Position numbers and translations under genes: made by a program. Source: CAMCHP01 sp036835325 (GTDB taxonomy: Bacteria; Bacteroidota; Bacteroidia; Flavobacteriales_D; Sanyastnellaceae). Taken from it: DNA of 5,696 bases. Every line of letters starts with the position of its first letter. The stretch's first letter is position 1. Shown here in pieces: positions 1-5,625 of this stretch. The notes beneath the pieces were generated by a model that saw only the letters and a list, made by a program, of their open reading frames with translations, ran no database searches and was not told the DNA's origin. The stretch spans positions 1 through 5,696 of the forward strand of contig DAITMF010000095.1 in NCBI GenBank assembly GCA_036835325.1, given 5' to 3'.

Positions 1-104
1 TTGTTGATGGCTACTTTGTGTGTGTATCGTCCGAGGTATTCGACCACCTGCTGCGTTCCGCCGAAGGGCTGCTTGGCGTACACAACCCAGTGAAACCTCC
101 CCAT
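1..104 (-). pseudogene. IS91-family transposase fragment (partial, 5' truncated)
   Basis: The minus strand reads as 34 residues with the conserved IS91-family (Y2 transposase domain) core: WVVYAKQPFGG, then a short variable stretch, then EYLGRYTHKVAIN. The two tyrosines in YLGRY (fragment residues 23 and 27, near bases 38-36 and 26-24) have the YxxxY spacing of the catalytic tyrosine pair that these rolling-circle transposases use to nick DNA. Full-length family members carry an N-terminal zinc-binding domain and well over 150 residues before this motif. Here an in-frame TAG lies three codons before the first ATG (bases 104-102), and nothing transposase-like is visible in any minus-strand frame from 105 to 234, so the N-terminal half is missing. 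The C-terminal side runs off the window edge. I read it as the remnant of an element truncated just upstream of the DUF4286 gene. The family call is strong; whether the rest is intact outside the window cannot be seen. Confidence 0.82.
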
Positions 105-222
105 TATTAGCTACGCTCGATAATAAAGGCGTCGTTTGTTGATGGTATAACAGGTGGCATCTTTCACGATTTGGTGAGCGTAAAGCGCGATGTGGAACTA
201 AGCAGCGCACCTCCCAATCCCT

Positions 223-230
223 TACCTTTG
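223..230 (+). promoter_or_regulatory. Candidate Bacteroidota -7 promoter box upstream of the DUF4286-rsmA unit
   Basis: TACCTTTG matches the TAnnTTTG -7 consensus of the Bacteroidota primary sigma factor exactly and is followed by CA, as is common. No convincing TTTG -33 box is present at the expected spacing (about 198-204). The box ends only four bases before the GTG start at 235, so transcription starting the usual distance downstream would give a leaderless or nearly leaderless mRNA. The motif match is seen directly; promoter activity is inferred. Confidence 0.5.
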
Positions 231-234
231 CAGC

Positions 235-549
235 GTGATACTCTACAACGTAACCATCAATGTGGATGCGCAGGTGCACGATGAGTGGCTGGCGTGGATG
301 AAAACCGTGCACATTCCCGATGTGTTGGCCACCGGTATGTTCATCGAAAACCGCATCTGCAAAATCGAAGGCGAAAGCGAAGGCGGCGTGTCGTACGCCG
401 TTCAGTACGTCGCCCCCGACCGCACCCACTACGAACGCTACCAAGCTGAATTTGCGCCGACCCTGCAATCCGAACACGCGAAGCGTTACGCCGGTCGGTT
501 TGCGGCATTTCGCACCGTGCTGGAGGTGATCCACCAATCGCGCGTATGA
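235..549 (+). CDS. DUF4286 family protein
   Basis: This encodes a small, probably cytoplasmic protein of 104 residues with no signal peptide or membrane segment. The N-terminal pattern MILYNVTINVD, followed by VHDEWLAWMKTVHIPDVLATGMF (residues about 14-36) and a YAVQYVAP strand near residue 54, is the characteristic pattern of the DUF4286 family, which is common in Bacteroidota. The function of the family is unknown to me. Its beta-alpha-beta look and size resemble dimeric alpha-beta barrel proteins, but that is inference. The start is GTG at 235: family members begin exactly at the M-I-[IL]-Y-N-V segment, and there is no alternative ATG that keeps it. There is no Shine-Dalgarno sequence. The stop overlaps the rsmA start by four bases (ATGA), so the two are very likely co-transcribed and translationally coupled, which hints at a link to ribosome or RNA biology without proving it. 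Length is normal for the family. Confidence 0.88.
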   Translation: MILYNVTINVDAQVHDEWLAWMKTVHIPDVLATGMFIENRICKIEGESEGGVSYAVQYVAPDRTHYERYQAEFAPTLQSEHAKRYAGRFAAFRTVLEVIHQSRV

Positions 550-1322
550 AAGTCGCACCCAAAAAAGCCCTTGGCCAGCACTTTCTCATTGATGCGGGCA
601 TAGCGCGGCGCATTGCCGAGTCGCTGACCCACCACGGCGGCTACACAAAGCTCCTCGAGATTGGTCCCGGGACCGGTGCGCTGACCGTCCACCTCCTCGA
701 TGTGTACAAGCCCGAGAACGTCTTCGTGGTTGAAATCGACCGCGAGTCGGTGGCCTACTTGACCACCAAGGGCATCGTGGCCCCTGATAAAATCATCGGC
801 GCCGACTTTTTGAAAACCGACGTTTCGGCCGAGTTGGGCGATTGCTTCGCCGTGATTGGGAACTTCCCCTACAACATCTCCACGCAGATTCTTTTCCGCG
901 TGTTTGATATGCGCGACAAGGTGCCCGAGCTGGTGGGCATGTTCCAAAAAGAAGTGGCTGAACGCGTAGCGAGCGGACCCGGCAACAAAGACTACGGCAT
1001 TTTGTCGGTGCTTTTGCAGGTGTTTTACGACATCGAGTACCTGTTTACCGTGCCGGCCGAAGCGTTTGATCCGCCGCCGAAGGTGCTGTCGGGCGTGATC
1101 CGCATGAAGCGCAACAGCGTGGTCGATCCCGGGTGTGACTTGACTGCCTTTATTAAAGTCGTGAAAACCGGTTTCAACCAGCGCCGCAAGATGTTGCGCG
1201 GTTCGCTGAAGAGCATTTTACCTCCGGGCGTGTCGGTACCCGAGGAGTTCGGAACCTTGCGTCCTGAACAACTCTCACCCGCGCAGTTCATTGCCCTGAC
1301 CAACCTGCTTTTTCCGCGCTAG
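546..1322 (+). CDS. rsmA: 16S rRNA (adenine(1518)-N6/adenine(1519)-N6)-dimethyltransferase RsmA (KsgA)
   Basis: This S-adenosylmethionine-dependent enzyme dimethylates two adjacent adenines in the 3'-terminal helix of 16S rRNA and acts as a late checkpoint in 30S subunit assembly in the cytoplasm. The 258-residue protein shows all family marks in order: KKALGQHFLID (residues 6-16), SAM-binding motif I EIGPGTG (38-44), the acidic end of strand 2 EID (63-65), ADF (86-88), catalytic motif IV NFPYNIS (106-112), MFQKEVAERVAS (about 133-144), PPPKVLSGVIRM (about 177-188), and the C-terminal basic FNQRRKMLRGSLK helix (about 211-223). Length is typical, with no frameshift or missing residue. The ATG start overlaps the DUF4286 stop by four bases, so translation is probably coupled. 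KsgA-type enzymes and mitochondrial TFB1M share the fold, but the bacterial QHFL and NFPYN pattern makes this call firm. Confidence 0.97.
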   Translation: MKVAPKKALGQHFLIDAGIARRIAESLTHHGGYTKLLEIGPGTGALTVHLLDVYKPENVFVVEIDRESVAYLTTKGIVAPDKIIGADFLKTDVSAELGDCFAVIGNFPYNISTQILFRVFDMRDKVPELVGMFQKEVAERVASGPGNKDYGILSVLLQVFYDIEYLFTVPAEAFDPPPKVLSGVIRMKRNSVVDPGCDLTAFIKVVKTGFNQRRKMLRGSLKSILPPGVSVPEEFGTLRPEQLSPAQFIALTNLLFPR

Positions 1323-1344
1323 GGCGTGCTTGGTTGAAAGTTGG

Positions 1345-1352
1345 TATCTTCG
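1345..1352 (+). promoter_or_regulatory. Possible -7 promoter box upstream of fbp
   Basis: TATCTTCG differs from the Bacteroidota TAnnTTTG box at one base and lies in the 48-base gap between rsmA and fbp, 18 bases before the ATG. The TTG triplets at 1330-1332 and 1334-1336 are too close to serve as a standard -33 box. It may give fbp a promoter of its own in addition to read-through from rsmA. The evidence is weak and consists only of motif similarity and placement. Confidence 0.35.
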
Positions 1353-1370
1353 CGCGGTCACAGCGGCACC

Positions 1371-2369
1371 ATGAACGAAATCATCACGCTCAGCGAATTC
1401 ATCATCGACCGACAGGGCGATTTCCCCTATGCTTCGGGCGATTTGTCGCGTTTGCTGAGCGACATCGGCATTGCGGCGAAGATTGTGAACCAGCAGGTCA
1501 ACAAAGCCGGTTTGGGCGACATCCTCGGGGCGCTATCAAGCAGCAATGTGCAGGGGGAGACCCAGCAGAAGCTCGACGTGTTTGCCGACCGGGTGTTCAT
1601 CAACGCCTTCCAATCGGGCGGCCAAGTGTGCGGCATCGCCAGCGAAGAAAACGATGGCTACGTCGCCTTTGACCGCGAACTGTGCATGAAGGGCAAGTAC
1701 GTGGTGTTGTTCGACCCGCTCGACGGCTCGTCGAACATCGACGTGAACGTCTCCATCGGTACGATTTTCAGCATTTTCCGACGGGTATCGTCGATTGGTG
1801 ACCGCGCCAATGTGAATGATTTCTTGCAGCGAGGTCTTGAGCAGGTGGCTGCCGGTTACGTGATTTACGGTTCGTCGACCATGTTGGTGTACAGCACCGG
1901 CCATGGCGTGAACGGCTTCACCTTGGAGCCCTCCATTGGCGAGTTTTGCCTGAGCCATCCGAACATGCGCATACCTGAAGACGGCTGCATTTACTCCATC
2001 AACGAAGGCAACCTAGCGCAGGTTCAGCCCGGTGTGCGCGCTTACATCGACTACTGCAAAGGTGTTGATGCCACGAGCAACCGTCCGTACTCGGCCCGTT
2101 ACATCGGATCGCTTGTGGCCGACTTTCACCGCAACCTTATAAAAGGAGGGATTTACATCTATCCATCCACCCAAAACGCCCCCAGCGGAAAGCTTCGTCT
2201 CCTCTACGAGAACAATCCGCTCGCGTTCATCGCCGAGCAGGCCGGAGGCTTGGCCACCGATGGGAAACGTCGCATTTTGGAAATCTCCCCGACAGAACTT
2301 CACCAGCGAACTCCGCTGTACATCGGCTCTAAAAACATGGTGGAGAAGGCCATGGAACTGCTTAACTGA
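1371..2369 (+). CDS. fbp: Class I fructose-1,6-bisphosphatase
   Basis: This enzyme hydrolyses fructose 1,6-bisphosphate to fructose 6-phosphate and phosphate, the committed step of gluconeogenesis, in the cytoplasm with divalent metal ions. The 332-residue protein has the class I marks: SEE (residues 91-93) and DPLDGSSNIDVNVSIGTIF (115-133), which carry the metal ligands and phosphate-binding residues; YIGSLVADFHRNLIKGG from residue 244; and GKLRLLYENNPLAF from 273, matching the active-site signature with the metal-ligand glutamate at 280. The N-terminal TLSEFIIDRQGDFPYASGDLS is the usual beginning in Bacteroidota homologues and fixes the ATG at 1371. An in-frame TTG at 1341 would add ten residues with no counterpart in the family. 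The mammalian-type allosteric AMP site cannot be judged by eye. It lies 48 bases after rsmA on the same strand, and a small hairpin follows its stop. Length is standard and the frame is intact. Confidence 0.97.
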   Translation: MNEIITLSEFIIDRQGDFPYASGDLSRLLSDIGIAAKIVNQQVNKAGLGDILGALSSSNVQGETQQKLDVFADRVFINAFQSGGQVCGIASEENDGYVAFDRELCMKGKYVVLFDPLDGSSNIDVNVSIGTIFSIFRRVSSIGDRANVNDFLQRGLEQVAAGYVIYGSSTMLVYSTGHGVNGFTLEPSIGEFCLSHPNMRIPEDGCIYSINEGNLAQVQPGVRAYIDYCKGVDATSNRPYSARYIGSLVADFHRNLIKGGIYIYPSTQNAPSGKLRLLYENNPLAFIAEQAGGLATDGKRRILEISPTELHQRTPLYIGSKNMVEKAMELLN

Positions 2370-2402
2370 GGGGGTAAGATTCCTCGTTTCATTCACTTGG
2401 AT

Positions 2403-2421
2403 GGATGAAAATCATCCTTTT
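2403..2421 (+). terminator. Possible weak intrinsic terminator after fbp
   Basis: GGATGA (2403-2408), an AAA loop and the perfect complement TCATCC (2412-2417) form a six-pair hairpin followed at once by TTTT, 33 bases after the fbp stop codon. The stem is short and only half GC, so it would be a weak terminator at best. A palindromic operator for the downstream gene is an alternative reading. Confidence 0.4.
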
Positions 2422-2449
2422 GTACGAGTCTCCTTTGCGCGATATTGCG

Positions 2450-2457
2450 TAGTATTG
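2450..2457 (+). promoter_or_regulatory. Tentative -7 box upstream of the modular secreted protein
   Basis: TAGTATTG has one mismatch to TAnnTTTG and lies 37 bases before the preferred ATG at 2495. TTTG at 2434-2437 is the nearest -33-like sequence but is only 12 bases away, less than the usual 17-23. It is recorded because this secreted-protein gene appears to be separated from fbp by a hairpin and so needs its own start of transcription. Evidence is weak. Confidence 0.25.
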
Positions 2458-2494
2458 GGGAGCAATTTTGAAACTCTACCAAAATATCCTGCAC

Positions 2495-5248
2495 ATGAGG
2501 TCTATTTACACCGTTTGTACGGCCCTACTGGCAATGGTCTTTGCCGTAAACGCCAATGCCCAAATTGTCGAAGTTATCTTTGAACCCGTCGTTCAACATA
2601 CCGGACCCACAGCCGATGGCGTCGATTTAACAGGTTTCACCACCTACCGTATGTACGCCGTTCTTACCAATGAAAACGACTTCGTTTCATCTGTATTTGG
2701 CTTGGAAGAAGCGCCTCTGACCGTGACCACAACGACGAGCTTTTTCAATGCTCCTCTCGGAGGTGCCATTGCATCAAACATCAATCCGCTCCTCATTTCG
2801 AACTTTGAGTCGGTTGCCTATGACACGTGGGTAACCATTGGCCGTGAGTCAAGCGGTGACCCAGGAAACGACATTACGGCGGTTGAGACGCCGGCTGAGC
2901 CATGGTTTACCACCTTCAGCAATGGAGGCAACATTGTGATTGACGGTACCTTTGGCGGTGCATGGTTTACCCTGTTCGGGGTGACGGCGGTGAACGGCTT
3001 CGCCGGAGAAGACCTTCGTGTGTTGATTGGGCAGTTCACCACCGATGGTGAAATCAGTGCGACCGTTAACATTCAGGTGTTTTTGAATGGCGTTCAAGCG
3101 AACAACGTAAACTACCTCAATGAGGTGGCCACCATTGTGTTACCGGCTGTTCCCGGTTGCACAAATGCCGCAGCATGCAATTACGACCCGAACGCAACTG
3201 AAGACAACGGCTCGTGCATCCTCGTAGGCGATGCCTGCGATGACGGCAATGCCGCTACCATCAACGATACAATTCAAGCCGATTGCGGCTGCGCGGGCAG
3301 CATCCCTGCCGGTTGTACCGATATGGCAGCCTGCAACTTTGATCCTGCTGCCGGAACCGATGACGGTTCATGCGAATACCTCTCGTGCTGCGAAGCCACA
3401 GCAGGAACCCTTACCATTGGCAACGTTGATTGCGTTCAAGAAGGAGGCAACGCTTCTGCCAACCAAGGCACTGCACCCAACGTGCCAATGGGGTATCAAG
3501 TGTCGTACGTGTTAACCGAAGGTCCGGGACTCGTATTGGTAGCACTCAGCGATACACCATCGTTTTCCGGTTTGGATGCGGGCTCTTACACCATCCACAC
3601 CTTCGTTTACCCTGAAGACCTTGATTTGAGCTTTGTACAGTTTGGTGTGACCACCGGATTTGACGTGAACGCATTGCTCGCCCAAGGCGGAGGCACCCTG
3701 TGTGCGGCGCTCGATGTGGCCGGTGCCCCGTTCATCATGGCCGATTGCGAAGCCGTGTTGGGTTGCACCAACATGAATGCCTGCAACTTCAACGCTGAAG
3801 CGACACAAGACGATGGCTCGTGCATCCTTCCAGGCGATGCGTGCAATGACGGCGATGCCACCACAGTGAACGATACCATTCAAAGCGATTGCTCGTGCGC
3901 AGGTGTAACCATTCCGGGTTGTACGAACAGCGCAGCGTGCAACTACGATATGAGTGCGACGGTTGACAACGGCTCGTGCATCCTTCCAGGAGATACCTGT
4001 GACGATGGCAACGCCATGACCGAGAACGACACGGTACAAAGCGATTGCAGCTGTGCAGGAACCTTGATTCCTGTGCCTGGCTGCACCGACATGGCTGCGT
4101 GCAACTTCACCGAAATGGCCAACGAAGACGATGGCTCATGTGAGTACCTCTCGTGCTGTGAAGCCGACGCCGGAAGCATCGCCATTGACACTGTTGGGTG
4201 CTTGCCCGACAATGCAACAGCCAGCGCCACGGTAGTCACCGAACCCAACGTGCCAATGGGCTATGTTGTGAGCTATGTGCTTACCCAAGGTGCTGAATTG
4301 GTGATTGTTGATTTGAGTGCGACACCATCGTTCACAGGTATCGCAGCGGGCGTATACACCATTCACACCTTCGTGTACCCTGAAAACCTTGATTTGAGCA
4401 TCGTGGAGTTCGGTGTAACCACCGGATTCGATGTGAATGCCCTGTTGGCACAAGGCGGTGGCACGGTTTGTGCTGCACTTGATGTAGCCGGCGCAGGATT
4501 CATCTTGGCGGGCTGCGACGACGTGCTCGGTTGTACCGATATGATGGCTTGCAACTTCAATGCCGACGCTACGGTTGACGACGGTTCGTGCGTGCTTCCG
4601 GGCGATAGCTGCGACGACGGCGACGAAACCACGGTGAACGACACTGTTCAAGAAGACTGTTCATGCGCCGGTGTTACCGTTCCGGGTTGTACCGATACGG
4701 CAGCTTGCAACTACGACATGACCGCCACCGTTGACAACGGGTCGTGCTTCTTTGTAGGCGACAGCTGCGACGACGGAAGCGGCAACACCATCAACGACAC
4801 CGTACAAGCCGACTGTTCATGCGCAGGTGAAACCGTTGTTGAAGGCTGCACCGATGCTGACGCCTGCAACTACGACATGAACGCCAACACCGATGACGCC
4901 TCGTGCTTCTTCGTAGGCGACAGCTGCGACGACGGCGATGCCAACACCCTCAACGACACCATCACCGAGAATTGTGACTGCGAAGGCACGGTAGGTGTTG
5001 ACGAGAATTTCTTGTCGGGCGTGCAGGTGTACCCGAATCCGGCTTCGAACGAACTCGTAGTTGATTTGGGCGAGAACTTCACTCCGGTCATGGCAACAAT
5101 GACCGATTTGAGCGGACGTGTTGTGATGAGCACCCTAATGGTTGGCCGAAGCGTTGTACGCGTTGATGCACTTGCATCGGGCATGTACATATTGATGCTC
5201 GAAACCAACCTTGCACGTGGCGAAGTGCGCGTGATGGTTCAGCACTGA
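2495..5248 (+). CDS. Secreted cysteine-rich modular protein with T9SS C-terminal sorting domain
   Basis: The product has 917 residues. Residues 1-22 form a Sec signal peptide (basic start, hydrophobic TALLAMVFAV core, NANA-Q cleavage site). Residues 23-220 form a cysteine-free, beta-rich N-terminal domain with TYRMYAVL, TTTTSFFNAPLG, NINPLL, YDTWVTIG and DLRVLIGQFTTDG segments; I have no name for it. Residues 221-835 are eight modules starting GCT(N/D)xxACN(Y/F): short ones at 221, 423, 475, 679, 731 and 784, long ones at 273 and 529. Residues 836-917 are a type A T9SS sorting domain (VYPNPASNELVV, DLSGRVV, ASGMYILML). Mature cysteines number 52, all within the modules, suggesting disulfide-stabilised extracellular folds. 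Asp/Asn-rich CDDGxxxTxND segments could bind calcium; that is inference. The likely site is the cell surface or the medium, perhaps in adhesion, but function is unknown. An in-frame TTG at 2468 after GGGGAG would add nine residues; the ATG gives the cleaner signal peptide. The gene ends at a strong terminator. Confidence 0.9.
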   Translation: MRSIYTVCTALLAMVFAVNANAQIVEVIFEPVVQHTGPTADGVDLTGFTTYRMYAVLTNENDFVSSVFGLEEAPLTVTTTTSFFNAPLGGAIASNINPLLISNFESVAYDTWVTIGRESSGDPGNDITAVETPAEPWFTTFSNGGNIVIDGTFGGAWFTLFGVTAVNGFAGEDLRVLIGQFTTDGEISATVNIQVFLNGVQANNVNYLNEVATIVLPAVPGCTNAAACNYDPNATEDNGSCILVGDACDDGNAATINDTIQADCGCAGSIPAGCTDMAACNFDPAAGTDDGSCEYLSCCEATAGTLTIGNVDCVQEGGNASANQGTAPNVPMGYQVSYVLTEGPGLVLVALSDTPSFSGLDAGSYTIHTFVYPEDLDLSFVQFGVTTGFDVNALLAQGGGTLCAALDVAGAPFIMADCEAVLGCTNMNACNFNAEATQDDGSCILPGDACNDGDATTVNDTIQSDCSCAGVTIPGCTNSAACNYDMSATVDNGSCILPGDTCDDGNAMTENDTVQSDCSCAGTLIPVPGCTDMAACNFTEMANEDDGSCEYLSCCEADAGSIAIDTVGCLPDNATASATVVTEPNVPMGYVVSYVLTQGAELVIVDLSATPSFTGIAAGVYTIHTFVYPENLDLSIVEFGVTTGFDVNALLAQGGGTVCAALDVAGAGFILAGCDDVLGCTDMMACNFNADATVDDGSCVLPGDSCDDGDETTVNDTVQEDCSCAGVTVPGCTDTAACNYDMTATVDNGSCFFVGDSCDDGSGNTINDTVQADCSCAGETVVEGCTDADACNYDMNANTDDASCFFVGDSCDDGDANTLNDTITENCDCEGTVGVDENFLSGVQVYPNPASNELVVDLGENFTPVMATMTDLSGRVVMSTLMVGRSVVRVDALASGMYILMLETNLARGEVRVMVQH
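3311..3760 (+). repeat. Long module, copy 1 (150 residues)
   Basis: Protein residues 273-422. The module starts like the short ones (GCTDMAACNF, DDGSC) but then switches to EYLSCCEA and carries an inserted domain of about 120 residues: PNVPMGYQVSYVLTEG, TPSFSGLDAGSYTIHTFVYPE, then VTTGFDVNALLAQGGGT. It has eight cysteines including an adjacent pair. The inserted part is beta-rich and resembles nothing I can name with certainty; segments of the YTIHTFVYPE type occur in other secreted Bacteroidota proteins with sorting domains. The copy at 4079-4528 has exactly the same length. Confidence 0.85.
4079..4528 (+). repeat. Long module, copy 2 (150 residues)
   Basis: Protein residues 529-678, colinear with the copy at 3311-3760 without a gap and 768 bases downstream of it. 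Shared blocks include EYLSCCEA, PNVPMGY, VSYVLT, YTIHTFVYPE, and VTTGFDVNALLAQGGGT. The most divergent part is the stretch after the CC pair (residues about 557-577), where spacing and cysteine position are still kept. Synonymous differences are frequent, for example in the GFDVNA codons, which argues against recent gene conversion. Confidence 0.85.
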
Positions 5249-5270
5249 TTGACTTTGTTCCATTGAAATT

Positions 5271-5307
5271 GGCCTGTGTGAAGTTGCTTCACACAGGCCT
5301 TTTTTTT
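5271..5307 (+). terminator. Strong Rho-independent terminator
   Basis: A perfect 13-base stem GGCCTGTGTGAAG (5271-5283) pairs with CTTCACACAGGCC (5287-5299) across a TTG loop and is followed by eight T (5300-5307). It starts 22 bases after the stop of the modular secreted protein and should end its transcript efficiently. Confidence 0.96.
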
Positions 5308-5370
5308 GACCTACGGCTTTGGGGTGAATTGGTGAAGTTCATCACCGTAGAACCTTCGATGGCATGTAAG

Positions 5371-5397
5371 CATTGCAAGTCGATGGCGTATGCAATG
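5371..5397. repeat. Small inverted repeat in the intergenic region
   Basis: CATTGCA (5371-5377) and TGCAATG (5391-5397) are perfect complements separated by 13 bases. They lie inside an overlapping direct repeat TCGATGGC (5356-5363 and 5380-5387). Just upstream, GGTGA (5331-5335) pairs with TCACC (5342-5346), and CTACGG (5311-5316) pairs with CCGTAG (5345-5350), the last two being mutually exclusive. The role is unknown; it may be a degenerate repeat or a small structured RNA. Confidence 0.4.
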
Positions 5398-5536
5398 AAA
5401 CCGATAGCAAAGCGTAACCGCTAGATCAAGGAAGTTTGTAATTTACTTTTAATGTAAGCTGCGGTGTGTCGTATCAAACCTGGAATTCTTGATTGCAGAC
5501 GAGGTTATTCTTTTATTAAACAAGGGTTTCAAGAGC

Positions 5537-5565
5537 TTGGTCGTAAAGGTTGCGGGGTAAATTTC
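5537..5565 (+). promoter_or_regulatory. Possible promoter for the exported protein at 5626
   Basis: TTG (5537-5539) and TAAATTTC (5558-5565) resemble the Bacteroidota -33 (TTTG) and -7 (TAnnTTTG) boxes, with 18 bases between them and one mismatch in each. Transcription would start near 5572 and leave a 5' leader of about 54 bases. The strong terminator upstream makes an independent promoter necessary; this is the best candidate I can see. Confidence 0.33.
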
Positions 5566-5625
5566 GAAACCGCTTCTGTTGAGGACAACAAAGCGGAACA
5601 GTATTTAACCTTTAACCAATCATTC

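Larger units (their letters stand above)
3155..4999 (+). repeat. Array of eight GCTD/ACNYD cysteine modules (S-L-S, S-L-S, S, S)
   Basis: Module starts in nucleotides are 3155, 3311, 3761, 3917, 4079, 4529, 4685 and 4844. Short modules (52-54 residues) follow GCTxxxACNY..A..DDGSC, then GDxCDDGxxxTxNDTxxxxCxCAG, with cysteines at module positions 2, 8, 21, 28, 44 and 46. The GCTD...ACNY...DDGSC and CDDG...ND...CxC motifs recur in secreted Bacteroidota proteins that carry sorting domains. Modules 1-3 (3155-3916) and 4-6 (3917-4684) form two copies of an S-L-S super-unit of about 765 bases, followed by two further short modules. Protein identity exceeds what third codon positions share in most places, so most copies are old and under constraint. 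Confidence 0.93.
5308..5625. other. Intergenic stretch of about 320 bases without a recognised gene
   Basis: I see no coding region with recognisable homology on either strand, no tRNA-like or rRNA-like sequence and no riboswitch I can name. It holds an imperfect repeat and hairpin cluster at 5311-5397, an AT-rich segment near 5435-5456, a possible promoter near 5537-5565 and a tandem TTTAACC TTTAACC (5604-5617) just before the next gene. The frame of the next gene stays open back to a TAA at 5455-5457 but offers no ATG, so this is probably a long 5' leader rather than coding sequence. Confidence 0.6.

Noticed and set aside
3..110. Plus-strand open frame looking like the last 35 residues of a protein, ending in TAG at 108-110
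   Set aside because: It is antisense to the IS91 transposase core, whose conserved motifs explain the sequence far better.
486..947. Minus-strand open frame of 153 residues
   Set aside because: It is antisense to rsmA and shows no recognisable protein pattern.
1341..1370. TTG start that would extend fructose-1,6-bisphosphatase by ten residues
   Set aside because: The added residues have no counterpart in the family and the ATG at 1371 gives the usual N-terminus.
2468..2494. TTG start for the secreted protein, preceded by GGGGAG at 2457-2462
   Set aside because: TTG starts and Shine-Dalgarno use are uncommon in Bacteroidota, and the ATG at 2495 yields a compact signal peptide. It remains a live alternative rather than being excluded.
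2516..2518. Cysteine 8 within the signal peptide as a possible lipoprotein attachment site
   Set aside because: It lies at the start of the hydrophobic core with no lipobox before it, and a standard signal peptidase I site follows at NANA-Q.
3512..4039. Minus-strand open frame of 175 residues across the repeat modules (and a similar 171-residue one at 4136-4651)
   Set aside because: Both are shadows of the repetitive plus-strand gene; their similarity to each other only mirrors the duplicated modules.
3155..4999. Regularly spaced repeated DNA resembling a CRISPR or satellite array
   Set aside because: The repeats are in frame, diverge at synonymous positions and encode conserved cysteine modules; there are no constant repeats with unique spacers.
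5458..5625. Upstream extension of the final exported protein
   Set aside because: The frame is open but lacks an ATG, and extension would bury a clear signal peptide inside the protein.
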